Source of the DNA: Puccinia triticina
Lineage: Eukaryota > Basidiomycota > Pucciniomycetes > Pucciniales > Pucciniaceae
Direction: 5' to 3'
Assembly: GCF_026914185.1 (NCBI RefSeq)
Contig: NC_070563.1
Span: 4,361,001-4,425,000 of the forward strand
Length of the DNA stretch: 64,000 nucleotides
In this document: piece by piece, positions 1 through 12,400 of the stretch
Position numbering within the stretch: position 1 is the stretch's first letter
How the letters are laid out: each line of letters begins with the position of its first letter
Notes under the pieces: generated by a model
What the model was told of the DNA's origin: nothing
The model's input: the letters and a program-made list of their open reading frames with translations, nothing else
The model's database searches: none
Position numbers and translations under genes: made by a program

Positions 1-98
1 GTCTCGTAGACTGCTCGTGTCACTCACAGCTCCGCGCTGCTCCAAGTTGCACTCCCCTTTGTCGTCCATTATTCAACAGAGAATGGCAAGAGAGGCCC

Positions 99-780
99 TT
101 GGCCAAACACTTGAGAAGCAGAACAAAGATTGAGCAGACAGCGGCAGAGAAAGGTCTCCAATACCATGGGTTCCGGGTTCTGGACAAGTCATCCCAAAAC
201 TTCTCCAACTGGAACCTCAACCACCGCTGTTTCCACCTGACCATGCACAATAGGTACAACTACCCAGTCCTTGCCAAGTGGATCCTAGCTCACAAAGAGC
301 ACTACGACCGACTCCACAGGAAGAGAGGGTTCATGGTAGCACTTGGATAAAATATCAGGATTTGGAATAACGCCTTTGCATTCTGCATTGAGGAGAACAG
401 AGAGGAATCCTTCTCCAACATATCCCAGTTTAAGCAGGAGACGGCGGATGAGGCGATCTCCACCTGCCAAGACTTCAACAAAATTGGACTCTCAGACAAC
501 CCCTACGCAATAGGCGATGGGAAGGTCAGAGGCAATCCACTGAAAGGCATCCAACCTTTGAGGTCTACCAAGAGCAACCCACCAACCCAGCCCGACCCTC
601 CAAAGGCAAATTCACACCAAAAGGGGACTCAGGAGGATGGACCCAACCCAAACCAAGGTCACATGTTGTTCCCCCCCAAGCCTGATCAAGGCCGAGGCCC
701 TCCTGGGAGCAGGTTACCTGCTGGTACAAAGGAAATAATTTTAACCCAAACCACACAGGTGGTAGCATTAGAAACTGCAA
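99..780 (+). pseudogene. DIRS gag-like ORF, frameshifted
   Basis: The first open stretch (99-350) reads MAKHLRSRTKIEQ... and stops soon after HRKRGF. The sense continues in another frame from about 352 as RIWNNAFAFCIEENREESFSN and on into the Pro/Gln-rich stretch at 558-780. This layout, a basic N-terminal block followed by a low-complexity tail, resembles the putative capsid ORF of fungal DIRS elements. At least one frameshift separates the two parts. The Pro/Ser-rich reading beyond about 800 is probably not protein-coding. The assignment rests mainly on its position upstream of the RT. Confidence 0.5.
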
Positions 781-1329
781 CAGAGAGTAGTAGGTACCCG
801 TTCCGTTCTTTTCCTACCCTTGTCATCCCCCCCCCTCCCCCCCAACAAACTGTTATGAGCTATAGCACGGGCTCTGCAGCGCAGGACTCCATGTACATAG
901 CTTACACCTACATGTCACAGGAGGCACTCTCAAGGTTTGAAAGCCTGGAGATCCCGGACTGCTCCTCATCCTGCAATCAACCATATAGGACCCAGAACCC
1001 CAGAACCCAGATCTTCTTCCTCTCCACAGAACAGACCTTAACACAAACCCTTGAAACCCAGACTCTAATACCTCTGTGTGACCCATTAGAACCGCGCCCT
1101 TTTAGCGCTAATCAACGCTCCCCAATCTTGATAACCCCACATGTTGCCCTCCTCTTTTTTCTTTCTCCCTCTCCTCCTTCTCCTCCCCTTCCCTTTTTCT
1201 TGTGCTCTCCCCCCCCAATTTTCAAACCCCGCTTATGCTTCAGATGATCATGCAATGACAACAATAAGAATCAAAATTTCTGACCTGTGTAACCTCATTT
1301 TGCCTTGTTAGGAACAATTCCATTGGCTG

Positions 1330-3296
1330 CCCTACCCCCAGCAAGTCAAGTAAAAGGCCAGACCCCCAAGTACCCAATGCACCCAATGTGGCCAACACAA
1401 GTAACATGTGAAATGGACATCAAAGAGTGGGGTAAAGCCCTGTTCTGAGCCGTTCTCTCTGAGAAATATAGTGACGTAGTCCGGGGCTTCAAAGAAGGTT
1501 TCCACCAGGGCATTCTGGACCACAAACTAGGCCCATAAGTCCCATAATACACACAACCTAACCACCAAGGAGCCCTCCTGGCGAGGGAGAAGATCAAATT
1601 TACCATTGCCAAAGAGATTGCTGCAGGCAGAATGTTTGGAACATTCACGCACAATCAACTGATGGAGTTTTACAGTTTCTTCCAAACCAATCCTATAGGT
1701 GCCGCAGTCAACGTAGACGGCTCAGTACAATCAATAAACAACTTGTTGTTCCCCAGGAATGACCCAAGGATACCGTCAGTCAACTTGTTCATAGACAAGT
1801 TAGACTACATCACGACATGGGATGACTTCAAATTAACCTTGAGGTTCTTCTGCAAACAAACACAACCTCTCCTCCTGGCAATATTTGATTGGGAGAAGGC
1901 ATATTGCCAAACCCCAACAGCAGAAAGCCAATAACGCTTTTTGATGGTCAAAGATTTTAACGGCAGCATCCTCATTGATACCTGCATCGCTTTTGGAGAG
2001 GTGGTGGGGTGTGGCTCATTTGGCAGGCCAGCAGATGCCTGGAAGCACCTCATGAAAAGTGGATTTGACCTTGTCAACATCTTTTGATGGGTGGACGAAA
2101 ACCTATTTGGCAAGACACTCCATTCAACAGTGGATATGGACCACATTGTAGCACAGTCGGAGCAACTTGTTGTCAAAACAAATGCAACCAAGTTCTCCCC
2201 ATTTAAGGAAGAACAAAAATATATAGGCTTCATTTGGAACACCACAAAGAAGACTGCCCTCCTCCCCAATGACAAGAAGTACCAAAGGGTACAGCAGCTC
2301 AAAGCGTTCCTTGCCCCCTGCGCAGAATTCTTGTTTGCCCAGGTCAAGCAACTGGCCGGCTGGCTAAATCATGTGTTGTATATCCTCCCACAATTGTGGC
2401 GCTAACTCAATAGTCTGTACCAATGGATGAACAAATGGATCTACTGTAGGACAGATCACACACTCCCCAAAGATGCCAGGACTGACCTTGAATACTGGCT
2501 ATCAACCCTACCCCAATACAAGGAGACCAGAATGATACAGAACCCAGACCCCACTGAAATTGGGTGTGTGGGCAATGCTTCTACCGGCTTTGGAATTGTC
2601 CTTGTTGGCAAAAGGTGGGCCCAATTCCAACCAACACAAGGTTGGGACAAAGGACCAGAACCAGGAATGGGCCACTGCACTACATTAACTTTATTGGACA
2701 ATACCTGTTAGTGTGGCCATTTTATTGACTCCCAAATTCATGTTATTTGTTATCTCAGATATGAGTATCCATAATAACAATAACAGCAAATAATAGCAAT
2801 AGAAACAATCACAGGCCTTTTATTGCTACTAACAGGATACAATAACAGTTATTGCTGTTATCAATCACTATTTCCTAGGCAAGTTTCTACATTGTTAGCA
2901 AAAAAAAAAAGATAACAGAAAATATTGTTATTGTTAGCTGGTTTTGGCTACAATATGCTACACTAACAAATAATGTTAGTGTATTGGCCCACCATTGCTG
3001 GAACCAAATAGAGGAATTGCATGGCTAGAAACCGTAGAAATACAGCTAGGTCTCCTCCTCTTTATAAAGGAGCTTGGCATCCGGCTGGGGAAGACACTAA
3101 TAGTCTGGACAGACAACACTACAACCAAAACGGACATCCTACAACAGAAATCCAAACACCCAAAGGTCAACAAAGAATGGAAAATAATCCAGAAGATGTT
3201 GGTGGATATGGAAATCAACATTGTCTCCCAACGTGTCACATCCAAAGAAAACACTGCAGATGCTTTGTCACAAGGGAACCACTTAAAAAACAATAG
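1330..3296 (+). pseudogene. DIRS reverse transcriptase/RNase H, with stops and an inserted MITE
   Basis: Recognisable RT blocks in order: PRNDPRIPSVNLFIDKLDY (about 1756-1806), FDWEKAYCQTPT (about 1885-1920), SFGRPADAWKHLMKSGFDL (about 2018-2073), the YVDD-equivalent WVDEN (about 2090-2103) and YIGFIWNTTKK (about 2221-2253). RNase H follows as EPNRGIAWLETV (3002 onward) and VWTDNTTTKTDIL. In-frame stops lie at 1932, 2085 and 2403. Several sit where the family has Trp or Arg, as expected from C-to-T or G-to-A change. Removing 2664-3000 plus one GAACCA copy restores continuous sense from GPEP to NRGIAW. Confidence 0.8.
2664..3000. mobile_element. MITE-type insertion (337 bp) in the DIRS RNase H region
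   Basis: The block interrupts the RNase H coding sense and is flanked by GAACCA on both sides (2658-2663 and 3001-3006). The two ends are imperfect inverted repeats: left GGAATGGGCCACTGCACTAC, right end the reverse of a CAATGGTGGGCCAATACAC-like sequence. The interior is AT-rich with repeated TAACAATAACAG motifs and further GTTAGTGT inverted copies. It carries no coding capacity. The superfamily is unclear; the 6-bp duplication and GGGCC ends would fit a degenerate hAT-type element. Confidence 0.65.
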
Positions 3297-3716
3297 ACAG
3301 TTCCAAGTGGCAGTGGTTTTCCCTTGGGACTTAGAAAACAGACTGTTTCAGTGTAACCGTGTTTTCCCAACTGTTGTTGTCTCACTTCTCCCAATCTCAC
3401 CCCCTCCTCTCCCTCTCATTTCTGTTTCACCTTTCCCAATTTCTCCCCATTCTGTGCAATATAAATATCTGCCATTTGTTGCCCCTCTTCCCAATGAAAG
3501 ACCAACCCACCAAAAGACCACCACAGGAAAATGTCTTCCGCAGACCTCCTAGATGGTCTGACGGCCCTTGCCAAGCAAGGGTCCCCCCCTAGAGAGCTCT
3601 CCTCTCAAGACAGACACTTCCTTCTTGGCTACAGATGGAACACCCTTGCATGCTATAACTCCGCTGTCAAGAAGTGCATCAAGTTTTCAGATAGATCAGG
3701 CCTTACCCCCTTCCAC

Positions 3717-4136
3717 CAATGGTGGGTAGTTATTGCTACAGTAACGCGTAAGGTAACAATAAAATAACGTTTTTTGGCCGTTGTCGTTATTGTTACCAGT
3801 AACGGCAGTGCAATATCAATATTGCACCAAGAGGGTTTTTTTTTTGCGACGGCCGTTACTATATCTGAGCGCGTAGCAACAGATATCAGGCAAGATAACA
3901 AGCAATAAAAGGCCCAAGTAGGGCCAATTTGGCCTTTTATTGCTCAATAACGCGTTATCCGCTGGATAACGCGTTAATTTACTGGTAACGGCCTCAAAAA
4001 AAGAGGCCTGTTATGTTATGCGTGATGCCTCTGTTTGCGTGTTACTGCTAACGATAACGGCGCAAAAAGTAACGGCAGGTAGTTACTTTACAAAAATACC
4101 GCAGATATCGTAAAGTAAAGTAACTACCCACCGTTG
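3717..4136. mobile_element. hAT-like MITE (420 bp), 7-bp TSD CTTCCAC
   Basis: The ends are inverted repeats: left CAATGGTGGGTAGTTATTG, right TAACTACCCACCGTTG. The flanks carry CTTCCAC at 3710-3716 and 4137-4143. Excision in silico joins TPFH to LPLSAKD in frame in the recombinase, which independently confirms both borders. The interior is full of GTAACG/CGTTAC and a long near-palindrome centred about 3955 (AACGCGTTATCC...GGATAACGCGTT). It shares CAA...TTG ends, a GGGTAGTTA motif and TSD length with the elements at 28542-29415 and 30390-30778. Confidence 0.85.
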
Positions 4137-4613
4137 CTTCCACCTTCCCCTATCCGCCAAAGACATGTATGATTTCTGCTATTGGGCTGGCCAGATTTTT
4201 GACTGCCAAGCTGCCCATAAAGTCTGGCAATATACCTGGCAGGCCTCCAAATGTGGCACACAATGCACAACACGCCCTACCCCTACAAGACCAAGAACAA
4301 AGTCTCCACCCTCCTGAAATCCTCTGCCTACATAGATGCGGAGCAGGCCTCAAATCCAAAGAAGAAATCCGTTCTCATCAGGTACCTGGTCATGCTCACT
4401 TCTGCTTGGATAAAGGGAACCAAGTTCCAGAAGGCACTCCTGGACCTATGCATGGTGGCTTTCTGGGGACTAGGCCGTCTAGGCGAGCTCACATACAACA
4501 ACAAGTCAAGCCCACTCCGCAAATTGGTGTCAGTCCTATTCAGTGACGCTCAGTTCCAGAACGTCAGTCTCAAGAGAAGAGCCACCCTCACAATCAGAGG
4601 GGCCAAGACTTCC

Positions 4614-5195
4614 TATTGAGGCACTTAGCCGTGCGGGTGCTTGGGCACGTGACTGCGGACCAAACCTAGTTGATGATAGTTCTTAAACCTAACTGCGTTG
4701 TATATAGTCCATTCTTGTTTCACTTCATTGTACTCTATTCATCTCAGTTAGTTCTTTGGTCATCAACTCATCATCATTCCTCACTTGGACTTTGCCCGCA
4801 GGTATGCCTCTTTCATTTCTCTCATAGCGTTGTACCTGTCTTCTTATCACACCAGTGTTGTCTTCATTAGGTGTGCCTCCACCTGTGCTCAGTCTCTTAG
4901 TTTGCGTAGCTCACAGCACCATCACTGTCTCTCCAGGTTAGTATAGTTTTCATCATACTTCGTTGTATTTCATCATTCATCTCAGTTAGTTCTTTGGTCA
5001 TCAACTCATCATCATTCCTCACTTGGTCTTTGCCCACAGGTGTGCCTCCACCTGTGCTCAGTCTCGTAGTTCGCGTAGCTCACAGCACCATTGCTGTCTC
5101 TCCAGGTGTGCCTCCACCTGTTCTCAGTCTCTTAGTTTGCGTAGCTCACAGCACCATTGCTGTCTCTCCAGTGTCCCACAGCTTGTTGTCCATTA
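4614..5195 (+). repeat. 5' LTR of Copia 1
   Basis: 582 bp, same length as the partner at 15468-16049. It contains internal repeats of a unit of about 66 bp (AGGTGTGCCTCCACCTGTGC ... GCTGTCTCTCC), seen from about 4869, 5037 and 5105. It ends CCATTA just before the primer-binding site. Confidence 0.92.
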
Positions 5196-5211
5196 GGTTA
5201 TGAGCCCAGAG
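5196..5211 (+). promoter_or_regulatory. Copia 1 primer-binding site, complementary to the tRNA-iMet anticodon arm
   Basis: GGTTATGAGCCCAGAG directly abuts the LTR. GGTTATGAGCCC is the complement of GGGCTCATAACC, which is the anticodon stem-loop (CAU) of eukaryotic initiator tRNA. This is the Drosophila copia type of priming, by an internally cleaved half-tRNA rather than the tRNA 3' end. Confidence 0.75.
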
Positions 5212-6122
5212 GTGTTACCAGTGTGGTGTGCCAAATCTGTTTCAAGTATCAAATTACATAAAGTGATGGTTGAATACATGAGAAGGAGATATATTCTTAG
5301 ATTTATTATTGCATAATTAGATTCTGAAGGTCATTTAACCCCTAGCCACTCACTTGAACCACTAGGATAGCTCCACTCAGTCAAAAGTTATTTTGGTTAA
5401 ATGGTTTGTGACAGAACATAATCAAATACTATAGAATTATATTTGGTAGTACATAGTATAGAATCAGGTACAAGTAAATAGTTAGGGTGTAGTTTCTACA
5501 GGTGCACACATGTATCCCTGTATGGTCGCATGACATCATCAGTCACATATTGGATCACACGTTTATCAGAAGGCTCACTAGCTAAAATCCCTCAACAGAA
5601 GCTTCCATGCAGCAAAAATCCCTCACAGGAGAAGTCACACCAGCATAAATCCCTCAACTGACTTCCTCACCAGCAAAAATCCCTCACATTTTACTATATA
5701 AGGAGCCCTTTCTCCCCCCTCATTTGAATTGAGCATGTGAATAGCAGCCACCAAACAACCAGTCACTCATTCATTTAACAGTGTGATCTCAAACCTCCAC
5801 TCACCCAACACCTGTGATCATAATGAGGTTCTTAAATAGCTTGTGTCATTGCACATCATCTGCATTGTTTGATCTAAGTCTGATAGAGACTACTACACAT
5901 AGTGATCTCTATCAAGGTTTTGCCACAACAATAAATAAATTTTGTTGTCCGAATTGTTGTGTAGTACAATAGAGGGGCAGGTCCTTCAAACCACCCGTAA
6001 CATAAATATTGCTTAACTGCAAATATCATATTTGTTATCTCCCCCTCACAGAACTGCCACCCATCCCAAAGGAGTTCTCACACCGGACACTTCACGAATC
6101 GCTACTAAACAAATCCTGCAGC
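5212..6122 (+). other. Copia 1 leader, possibly containing an LTR-like insertion
   Basis: About 900 bp of non-coding sequence lie between the primer-binding site and the gag ATG. A TATA-like CTATATAAGG at about 5695 and an AATAAA at about 5931 are arranged like the U3-R-U5 of an LTR, and short direct repeats AAAAATCCCTCA recur at about 5583-5690. Clean LTR borders or a target duplication were not found. It could simply be the native leader. Confidence 0.3.
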
Positions 6123-9068
6123 ATGTCCAAACACAAAAGTGTACTTCAGTCTCTTGAGAGCATCCCATTTCCTACCTGGAAAGTCCAAATGAAAGGGTAT
6201 CTTCAAGTGCAGGGACTCAAGATGTACATCAACTCAACCATAGTCGCCCCCACCGATGCCACAGCTGCTCTAGCCCACAATCGTGACATGGGAAAGACTG
6301 CTGGTTATCTTTCACTCTATCTTGGACAGAAGTACCACACTCAATTTGTTAAACCGGACAACAAAAACAATCCCCGAGCTATCTGGCTCCTCATCAAAGA
6401 ACACTTTGAGGCCAAAACAGGCAACAATCAAGCCAAGGTTGTACAAGAGTTTTTCTCAATTTCCTTCAAACGCAATGATGTTGACAGCTTCCTCACCGAT
6501 GTCAACAATCATATCCGCAACATCGAGGCGGTTGGAGTCAAGATAGTTAAGGCTCCCGCAGAGTTCACACTCCACAAAACTTGGATGTCTGAGTTTTTAC
6601 TTTCCAAACTTCCTACTTCTCTCAACATTCGCGACATTCTCCTCACCAAACGTCCTCTTACAATCGACATCCTCAAGGATCTGCTCAAAGGCAAACGCAG
6701 AGATCAAGCTTTGACCTCTCTGTCTTCATCAACTCCAGTCATCAAAAAAGAGTCGGCATTGGCAGCCGCGACTGAAGTTGACTACCCGGTTTGCTCAGAT
6801 GGGGTCCAAAACCCAGCAACCCAGCATCCTGCGTCAAAGTGTCGTCAGCTCAAGAACAAAAAGAAAAAGCAAACGGCTAAGAAGGCGATGTTGTCCAAAC
6901 CAGCACAGGAATCCACTCACTCCAATTCTTCATCCATCAGCACAACCAGCAGTGGACTGCTTTGTATCTGTCAAGCTCTCGCAGCGTCCAAGACTGAGGA
7001 CTTCTGCTTTCTCGACAGCGGGGCAAGTAACCATATGTTCAGTGACAGGTCTCGTTTCACGGACTATTGGCCCAGGTCAACTCTCATATCACTGGCCGAT
7101 GGGAACACCCTCAAGTCATCCGGCAAAGGCTTTGTTGCGATCATTGCAAATGATGGGACGTCTCTGAAACTGAAAGCTCTCCATGTCCCAGATCTAGCCG
7201 GAACACTCATCAGTTTTGGACGACTATTTGAGCGTGGTTGTGATGTGTTCCGGACCGGTCCAAAGACGTTTGATCTAGTCAGAAACAAGGCTGCCATCTT
7301 ATCAGCTGCTGTCATCAGAGGCGTATGCAACATCAAGCTAGCTCCGGGTTCGCAAGGTCAGTCTTCAACTGCAATCGCTAAACAAGCAACTTCGACTGAT
7401 ATCAACTCACTTCACAGATCCGCAGGCCACCCAAACCTCAAGGCTCTGAAGAAAATGTTCCGGGCATTCATGCATCAAGAATTGATTGCGAGGCGTGTTC
7501 ACTCTCAAAATCTCATTGGCTTCCCTTTCCCGGTTCACTTCCAGTAGCCTCTCGACCGCTTGAGTACGTCTTCATGGACCTCAGCGGTTGAATCAACCCA
7601 AGATCTTTTGGGGGGAAGGAATACTACTTCAAAATCACTGACTATTACACCAGATATCGTCACGTGTATCTACTTTCTGAAGTCCGAAACATTTTCTTTC
7701 TTTCTGCAATACTACCATGAAGTGACAAATCACCACTCTGCAAACATCAAGACCGTTATCTTTGACGGTGGGGGAGAATTCAATTTAAAGGAATTTCTTG
7801 ACTTCCTCAAGAGCAAAGGGATCACTGTACAGGTCACGGCGCTGTACACCCCTCAACAAAACTTGGTTGCTGAAAAAGGTAATCACTCTACCTTGGAGAA
7901 AGCTCGATGTATGCTCAAGCAAGCAAAGCTCCCATTGGAGTACTGGGCGGAGGCGGTGTTGACTGCGGTTCTTCTGGAGAACATCACCCCCATGCGCAAG
8001 CTAAAGTGGGATACACCCCACAACCGGTGGTTTGGATCTCCATTCAACGTATCCAGACTTAAACCGTTTGGATTTCAAGCCTATGTCAACATACCAAAAC
8101 AGCTACGTGATGGCAAGTTTGGCGACACAGCCAAGAAAGGTCTTCTTGTGGGGTACCAGCTGGGGACGCACAACTGGCGCGTCCTCCTTCCAGGGGGGAA
8201 AGTGGAGCGCTGCCACAATGTAACTTTCAACGTGGCAGAATTCCCAGGAGTCTCCACCTTCTCCCCAGCTGACCCATCCTTTCAGTTTGACCTGCTCACG
8301 CCGCCTGAATTCGATAAGATCTTTGAGTCACCATTGGCTTCCAAACCTGCTTCCTGTAACTCCATGCAAGACGTTCTAGACTGGCGGTCAGCCGAGGACG
8401 AGCTCGATCTGGATACTCATCTCATCGACACCAACTCTTTCTTCGAAAATTCGGAGAATCATGATCAGCAAGACATCCCAGAGCCGGCCCTAACCTCTTC
8501 TTCCAATTTGTCTTGGCCTCGTCCCGGGTATGACATCCTTCTCACTTCTGACAAGGCTCCAAAAGACATCAGCTCGGCAATCGACACATCTCACATACTC
8601 CACACCAAAAGAAGGGCCAATCTTGCGATGGCTCTAGCAGCGTCTAACATTCCTCAAACCTACAGAGAGGCTATTTTATCAGCCGATTCTTTGTCCTGGA
8701 CACTAGCGGTTGAATCCGAACTGGCAGCAATGGAGCATCTCAAGGTCTGGTCCATCGAGGTCATTCCAGGAGACAAATCACTTCTGGGCACGGTCTGGGT
8801 TTTCAGAAAGAAGAAGGACTCCGAGGGAGTTGTGGTAAAATTCAAAGCTCGTCTTTGTGCCCAGGGTTCTAAGCAGACTGGCAACTGCGGGTTCACGTAT
8901 GCCCCCACCGGTTGTTCCACAAGTCTTCGGGCAGCTCTCATTGTCGGTTTGTCCCGCGGGTACGACATCCACCAGATGGACTCCAAGAACGCATTTCTAA
9001 ATGGTAATCTAAAAGAAGCTGTTTATCTCCGTCCTCCTCCCGGCCTCGAAGTTCCCAAAGGTTACTGT
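6123..9068 (+). pseudogene. Copia 1 gag-protease-integrase-RT, 5' part, frameshifted
   Basis: The ATG at 6123 opens a gag domain (MSKHKSVLQSLESIPFPTWK). A C-x(10)-H-x4-C arrangement (CSDGVQNPATQHPASKC, about 6792-6840) stands where a zinc knuckle is usual. The protease motif FLDSGASNHMF is at about 7008-7040 and the integrase HHCC region at about 7410-7520. Two compensating frame changes near 7475 and 7690, and a TGA inside the segment between them, disrupt the integrase core. Its DNGGEF-type motif is altered to DGGGEF (about 7762-7780). RT begins with VWVFRKKKDSEG and reads to RPPPGLEVPKGY, where Copia 2 is inserted. Confidence 0.85.
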
Positions 9069-9384
9069 TGTTGAGGTGTAGGTTTGTGTGTTTCTTTCCT
9101 TTTCTCCTTTTTTTTCTGCTTCCAACCTGTCATCTCTCTTTCACATTCTGTGACATGTATGTAGTGTAGTCACCTGAGCAGCAGACTCGTGGAAGGCTCT
9201 CTTCCTCATCCTTCCACGAACTCACCGCATCTGTGTTCTGCTGTTCAGGTGAGCTTTTTCTTTTCTCTCTTTGTTTTTCTTCCTTTGTTCTTTCCTCTCT
9301 TCTGTTTTGTTTCTGAAATGAATCATCCTTCCACGAACTCACCGCATCTGTGTTCTGCTGTTCAGAGGATGATTCATCTCATCA
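9069..9384 (+). repeat. 5' LTR of Copia 2
   Basis: 316 bp, flanked by ACTGT on the left and the primer-binding site on the right. The sequence CATCCTTCCACGAACTCACC and its following 20-odd bases occur twice in the LTR (about 9208 and 9326), so the LTR has an internal direct repeat. The interior is a TTTCTTTT-rich pyrimidine block. Confidence 0.93.
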
Positions 9385-9396
9385 GGTTATGAGTCC
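9385..9396 (+). promoter_or_regulatory. Copia 2 primer-binding site
   Basis: GGTTATGAGTCC immediately follows the LTR. It is the same initiator-tRNA anticodon-arm complement as in Copia 1, with one mismatch to it (GTC for GCC). Confidence 0.7.
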
Positions 9397-9484
9397 CACT
9401 GCGCTACAGCTCTAGCACGTAAAATAACAGAAACTTGGTTCGTTACTCTCTCGAAGGATCAACTCAATCGCTCCATTTCTATAA

Positions 9485-12400
9485 ATGTCGACTAGCGATC
9501 AAACACCGAAAGCTCCTCCACCACACATGGAGCTCTTTGCCCACCCGGCACTAAAAATCTCGGGCGTCGAAGCCCTCAAAGCCCCAGGAACCAACTCGAA
9601 CTATCTGGACTGGGCAGTTCTCCTCGAAATCCATTTCAATGTCACTGGCGTCTCCTACATTATCAAGCCGCCCAGGTCTGGCGACAAAAGCCCCCGACGG
9701 GCAACTTTCGAGCAAGACAATATGGCAGTCTGCTCTGTCATCTCGCGCACCATTGAATCTGTCAACCTGCGCTACATCCGGTCGTTTATAGAGGATGCGA
9801 AAGGGATGTGGGACGCTCTGAAAGAGGCTCACCAGGACTCGTCGTCCGGTGGGCGCATGTACTGGCTTCGCAAGCTCACCACCGCACGAATGGCAAGCGA
9901 CGACGTAGACGCTCACATCGACGAGCTTCATTCCTACGCCGAGCGCCTGAATGCAATTGTCACTCCGGATAAACCGCTTACCCCAGACGATATCCATGCG
10001 ACATCCCTTCTCAACTCACTCCCGCCCGACTGGCTTCCCTGTGTATCAGCTATGATGAATGAGAGCCAAGTCTCATCGTTGAGGATTGTTTCAGCCCTTC
10101 GTCAAGAGTCTCTCCGTCGTAAAGCTCGTCTTGAAGAGTCCCAACTGGTCGAGTCGGTCGCACGAGCTCAAATTTCCGGCGACCGAAAGCCTCGACCCCC
10201 GCACAACCCCTCTCTTTTCTGCACGTTCTGCAATGTGAACGGGCATGAACTCTCGGTATGCGAAAACGCGGCCCGGATCCTGAACGAGCATAAGCAAGGT
10301 CGTCGATCTGACTCGTCTAGGTCGTATGACAAACCCAGGCGTCACGGATACCGTCGAGGCCGCCAAGGGTCGAAGCCACAAGCCAAGGCAGGAAAGACCT
10401 CGGTTGTCGAATTGGGGGGCGGAGAACAGGAGGAGGATTCTGATTACTCAGGATCCGAGCCTGACGATCACCAACATCCAGCCAGAGCCGGGAATGCGAT
10501 CGCTCTTGCGGAACACTCAGCGAACTCCAGCACCACTCCGGTACGCGATGCCAACCTGGACTCAGGTTGCACCAACTGTATGACGCCATACCAGTCCGCA
10601 GTCTCAGACATACGTCCCGACAGCACTCCTGTGCGCCTCGCCAATCACTCTCTGGTGTCCGCTTCTCACCGCGGAAATGCTAAACTTCCTCTCTCATCTT
10701 CGATATCGGTCCCAACCTTGGTAGTCCCGAGTCTCCACGAACCGCTTCTCTCGATAGCGGCAATGTGTGACGCTGGCTTGACCTGTGTCTTCACCAAAGA
10801 CCAGTGCGACATCTACAGGGCCTCGTCTATCACCACAACAGGGACCGTGGTTGGACAAGGGTATCGCAAAGGAAATCTTTACTACCTCCCATCCAATGAG
10901 GTAAAGTCCTCTTCATCCTCCAGTCTAGCGCTGTCCTCCGTTGACAGTTCGCTGCTCGGTTTTCATCGCCGTCTCTCACATATAGGCCTCAAGCCTTTAA
11001 AACAACTCCTGAAGACTCTGGACATCAAACCGACCCTGATGAATGAGGTCGATGTTCAACGATGTTCCATCTGCGTGCAATCAAAGATGCACCGCAAGTC
11101 CTTCAAATCCCGTTCGGCTTACCGATGCAAAAAACCCAGCCAACTCATACACTCAGACGTCGGTTCCTTTGAGGTCAAGTCACGCAAAGGTTATCATTAC
11201 TTTGTCACTTTTATCGATGATCACTCCAAGTTTGTCTCTATCTACCCGATGAAATCCAAATCCCAAGTCTTCTCCTGTTTCAAAATCTTTCGCGCGCTTT
11301 TTGAGCAAGACGGGACCCACAAGATCTTGGCTTTGCGTTCCGATAACGGGGGAGAGTACCTGTCCAATGAGTTCAGGTCCTATCTGGAACATGCCGGCAT
11401 CACCCATGAGCCCGGCCCACCGCACTCCCCTGAGTTGAATGGGGTTGCTGAACGTACCAACAGGACTGTAGGAAATCTGGTTAGGTGTTCTCTCCTTACC
11501 GCCGGACTCCCGAAGTTCTTCTGGGCCGACGCCCTTCGCCATGTTTCTTTTTCCCTCAACTCTGTGCCCTGTCGCACCCCAGCCGGCTTCAAAGCGCCAA
11601 ATGAGATACTGGGTAAAACTCTGGTCGACCTTACCAGCCTCCATCCCTTTGGATGTCTGGTCTGGTACAAGGTCCCTGAAGCAAACTGGAAAAAGCTTGA
11701 CGTGAAGGGACGATCATCCCTCCTCCTATCCTACCTCGGCGACGGAAACGGCTATAGGCTTTGGGACCTGGAAAAGCGGTCCGTTGTCAAGTCTAGAGAT
11801 GTTCTCTTTGATGAACTATCTTTCCCCTATGGTTCGGAGCTGACAACCAAGCCGTCACCTGTATTGGTAGAACTCCCCTGGCCGCTGACTTTCTCTCCGA
11901 CTCAGCCTGCCCCTCGTCAGCCGACTCCTTCGATTCTGGGACCATCAGCCTCAATCCCACGTCTCCCCCCGTTGGATATACCTTTGGAGCCACGTTTTGA
12001 TCGCAGACTGACCGCATCAATACACGCCACTCCAATGACTCCACCCTCTCCGCCACCTCCTTCCCCACTCTCTCTTTCTGTTCCACCTCCGTCTCCCGCT
12101 TCCCCTATTTCCCCTCCCCCTGTCCCTCATCCTTCTCCCGTTTCTGCTCCTTCTTCACCCCCTCTGATTCCCCCGCCACCACCGTCCCCAGCTCCACCAC
12201 CCTCGCGCCTCACAGTGCAATCTCCCGCCCAGGAACCCGACTCCACTGTCGCTCAGCCGCCTGCGTCTTCCAACTCGCCACCAACAGTCACCGCTCGTCC
12301 TCCTTCGCCGCCTGCTCGCCGCTCTGGTAGACAAAGACGTGCTCCTGACCGCTACGGATCATGGGCAAAGGCTGCCTGCGAAGATGACGATGTAGACACA

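Noticed and set aside
558..1247. 229-aa plus-strand ORF as a separate gene
   Set aside because: Its first third is the tail of the DIRS gag-like frame; the rest is Pro/Ser/Phe low-complexity sequence without domain signal.
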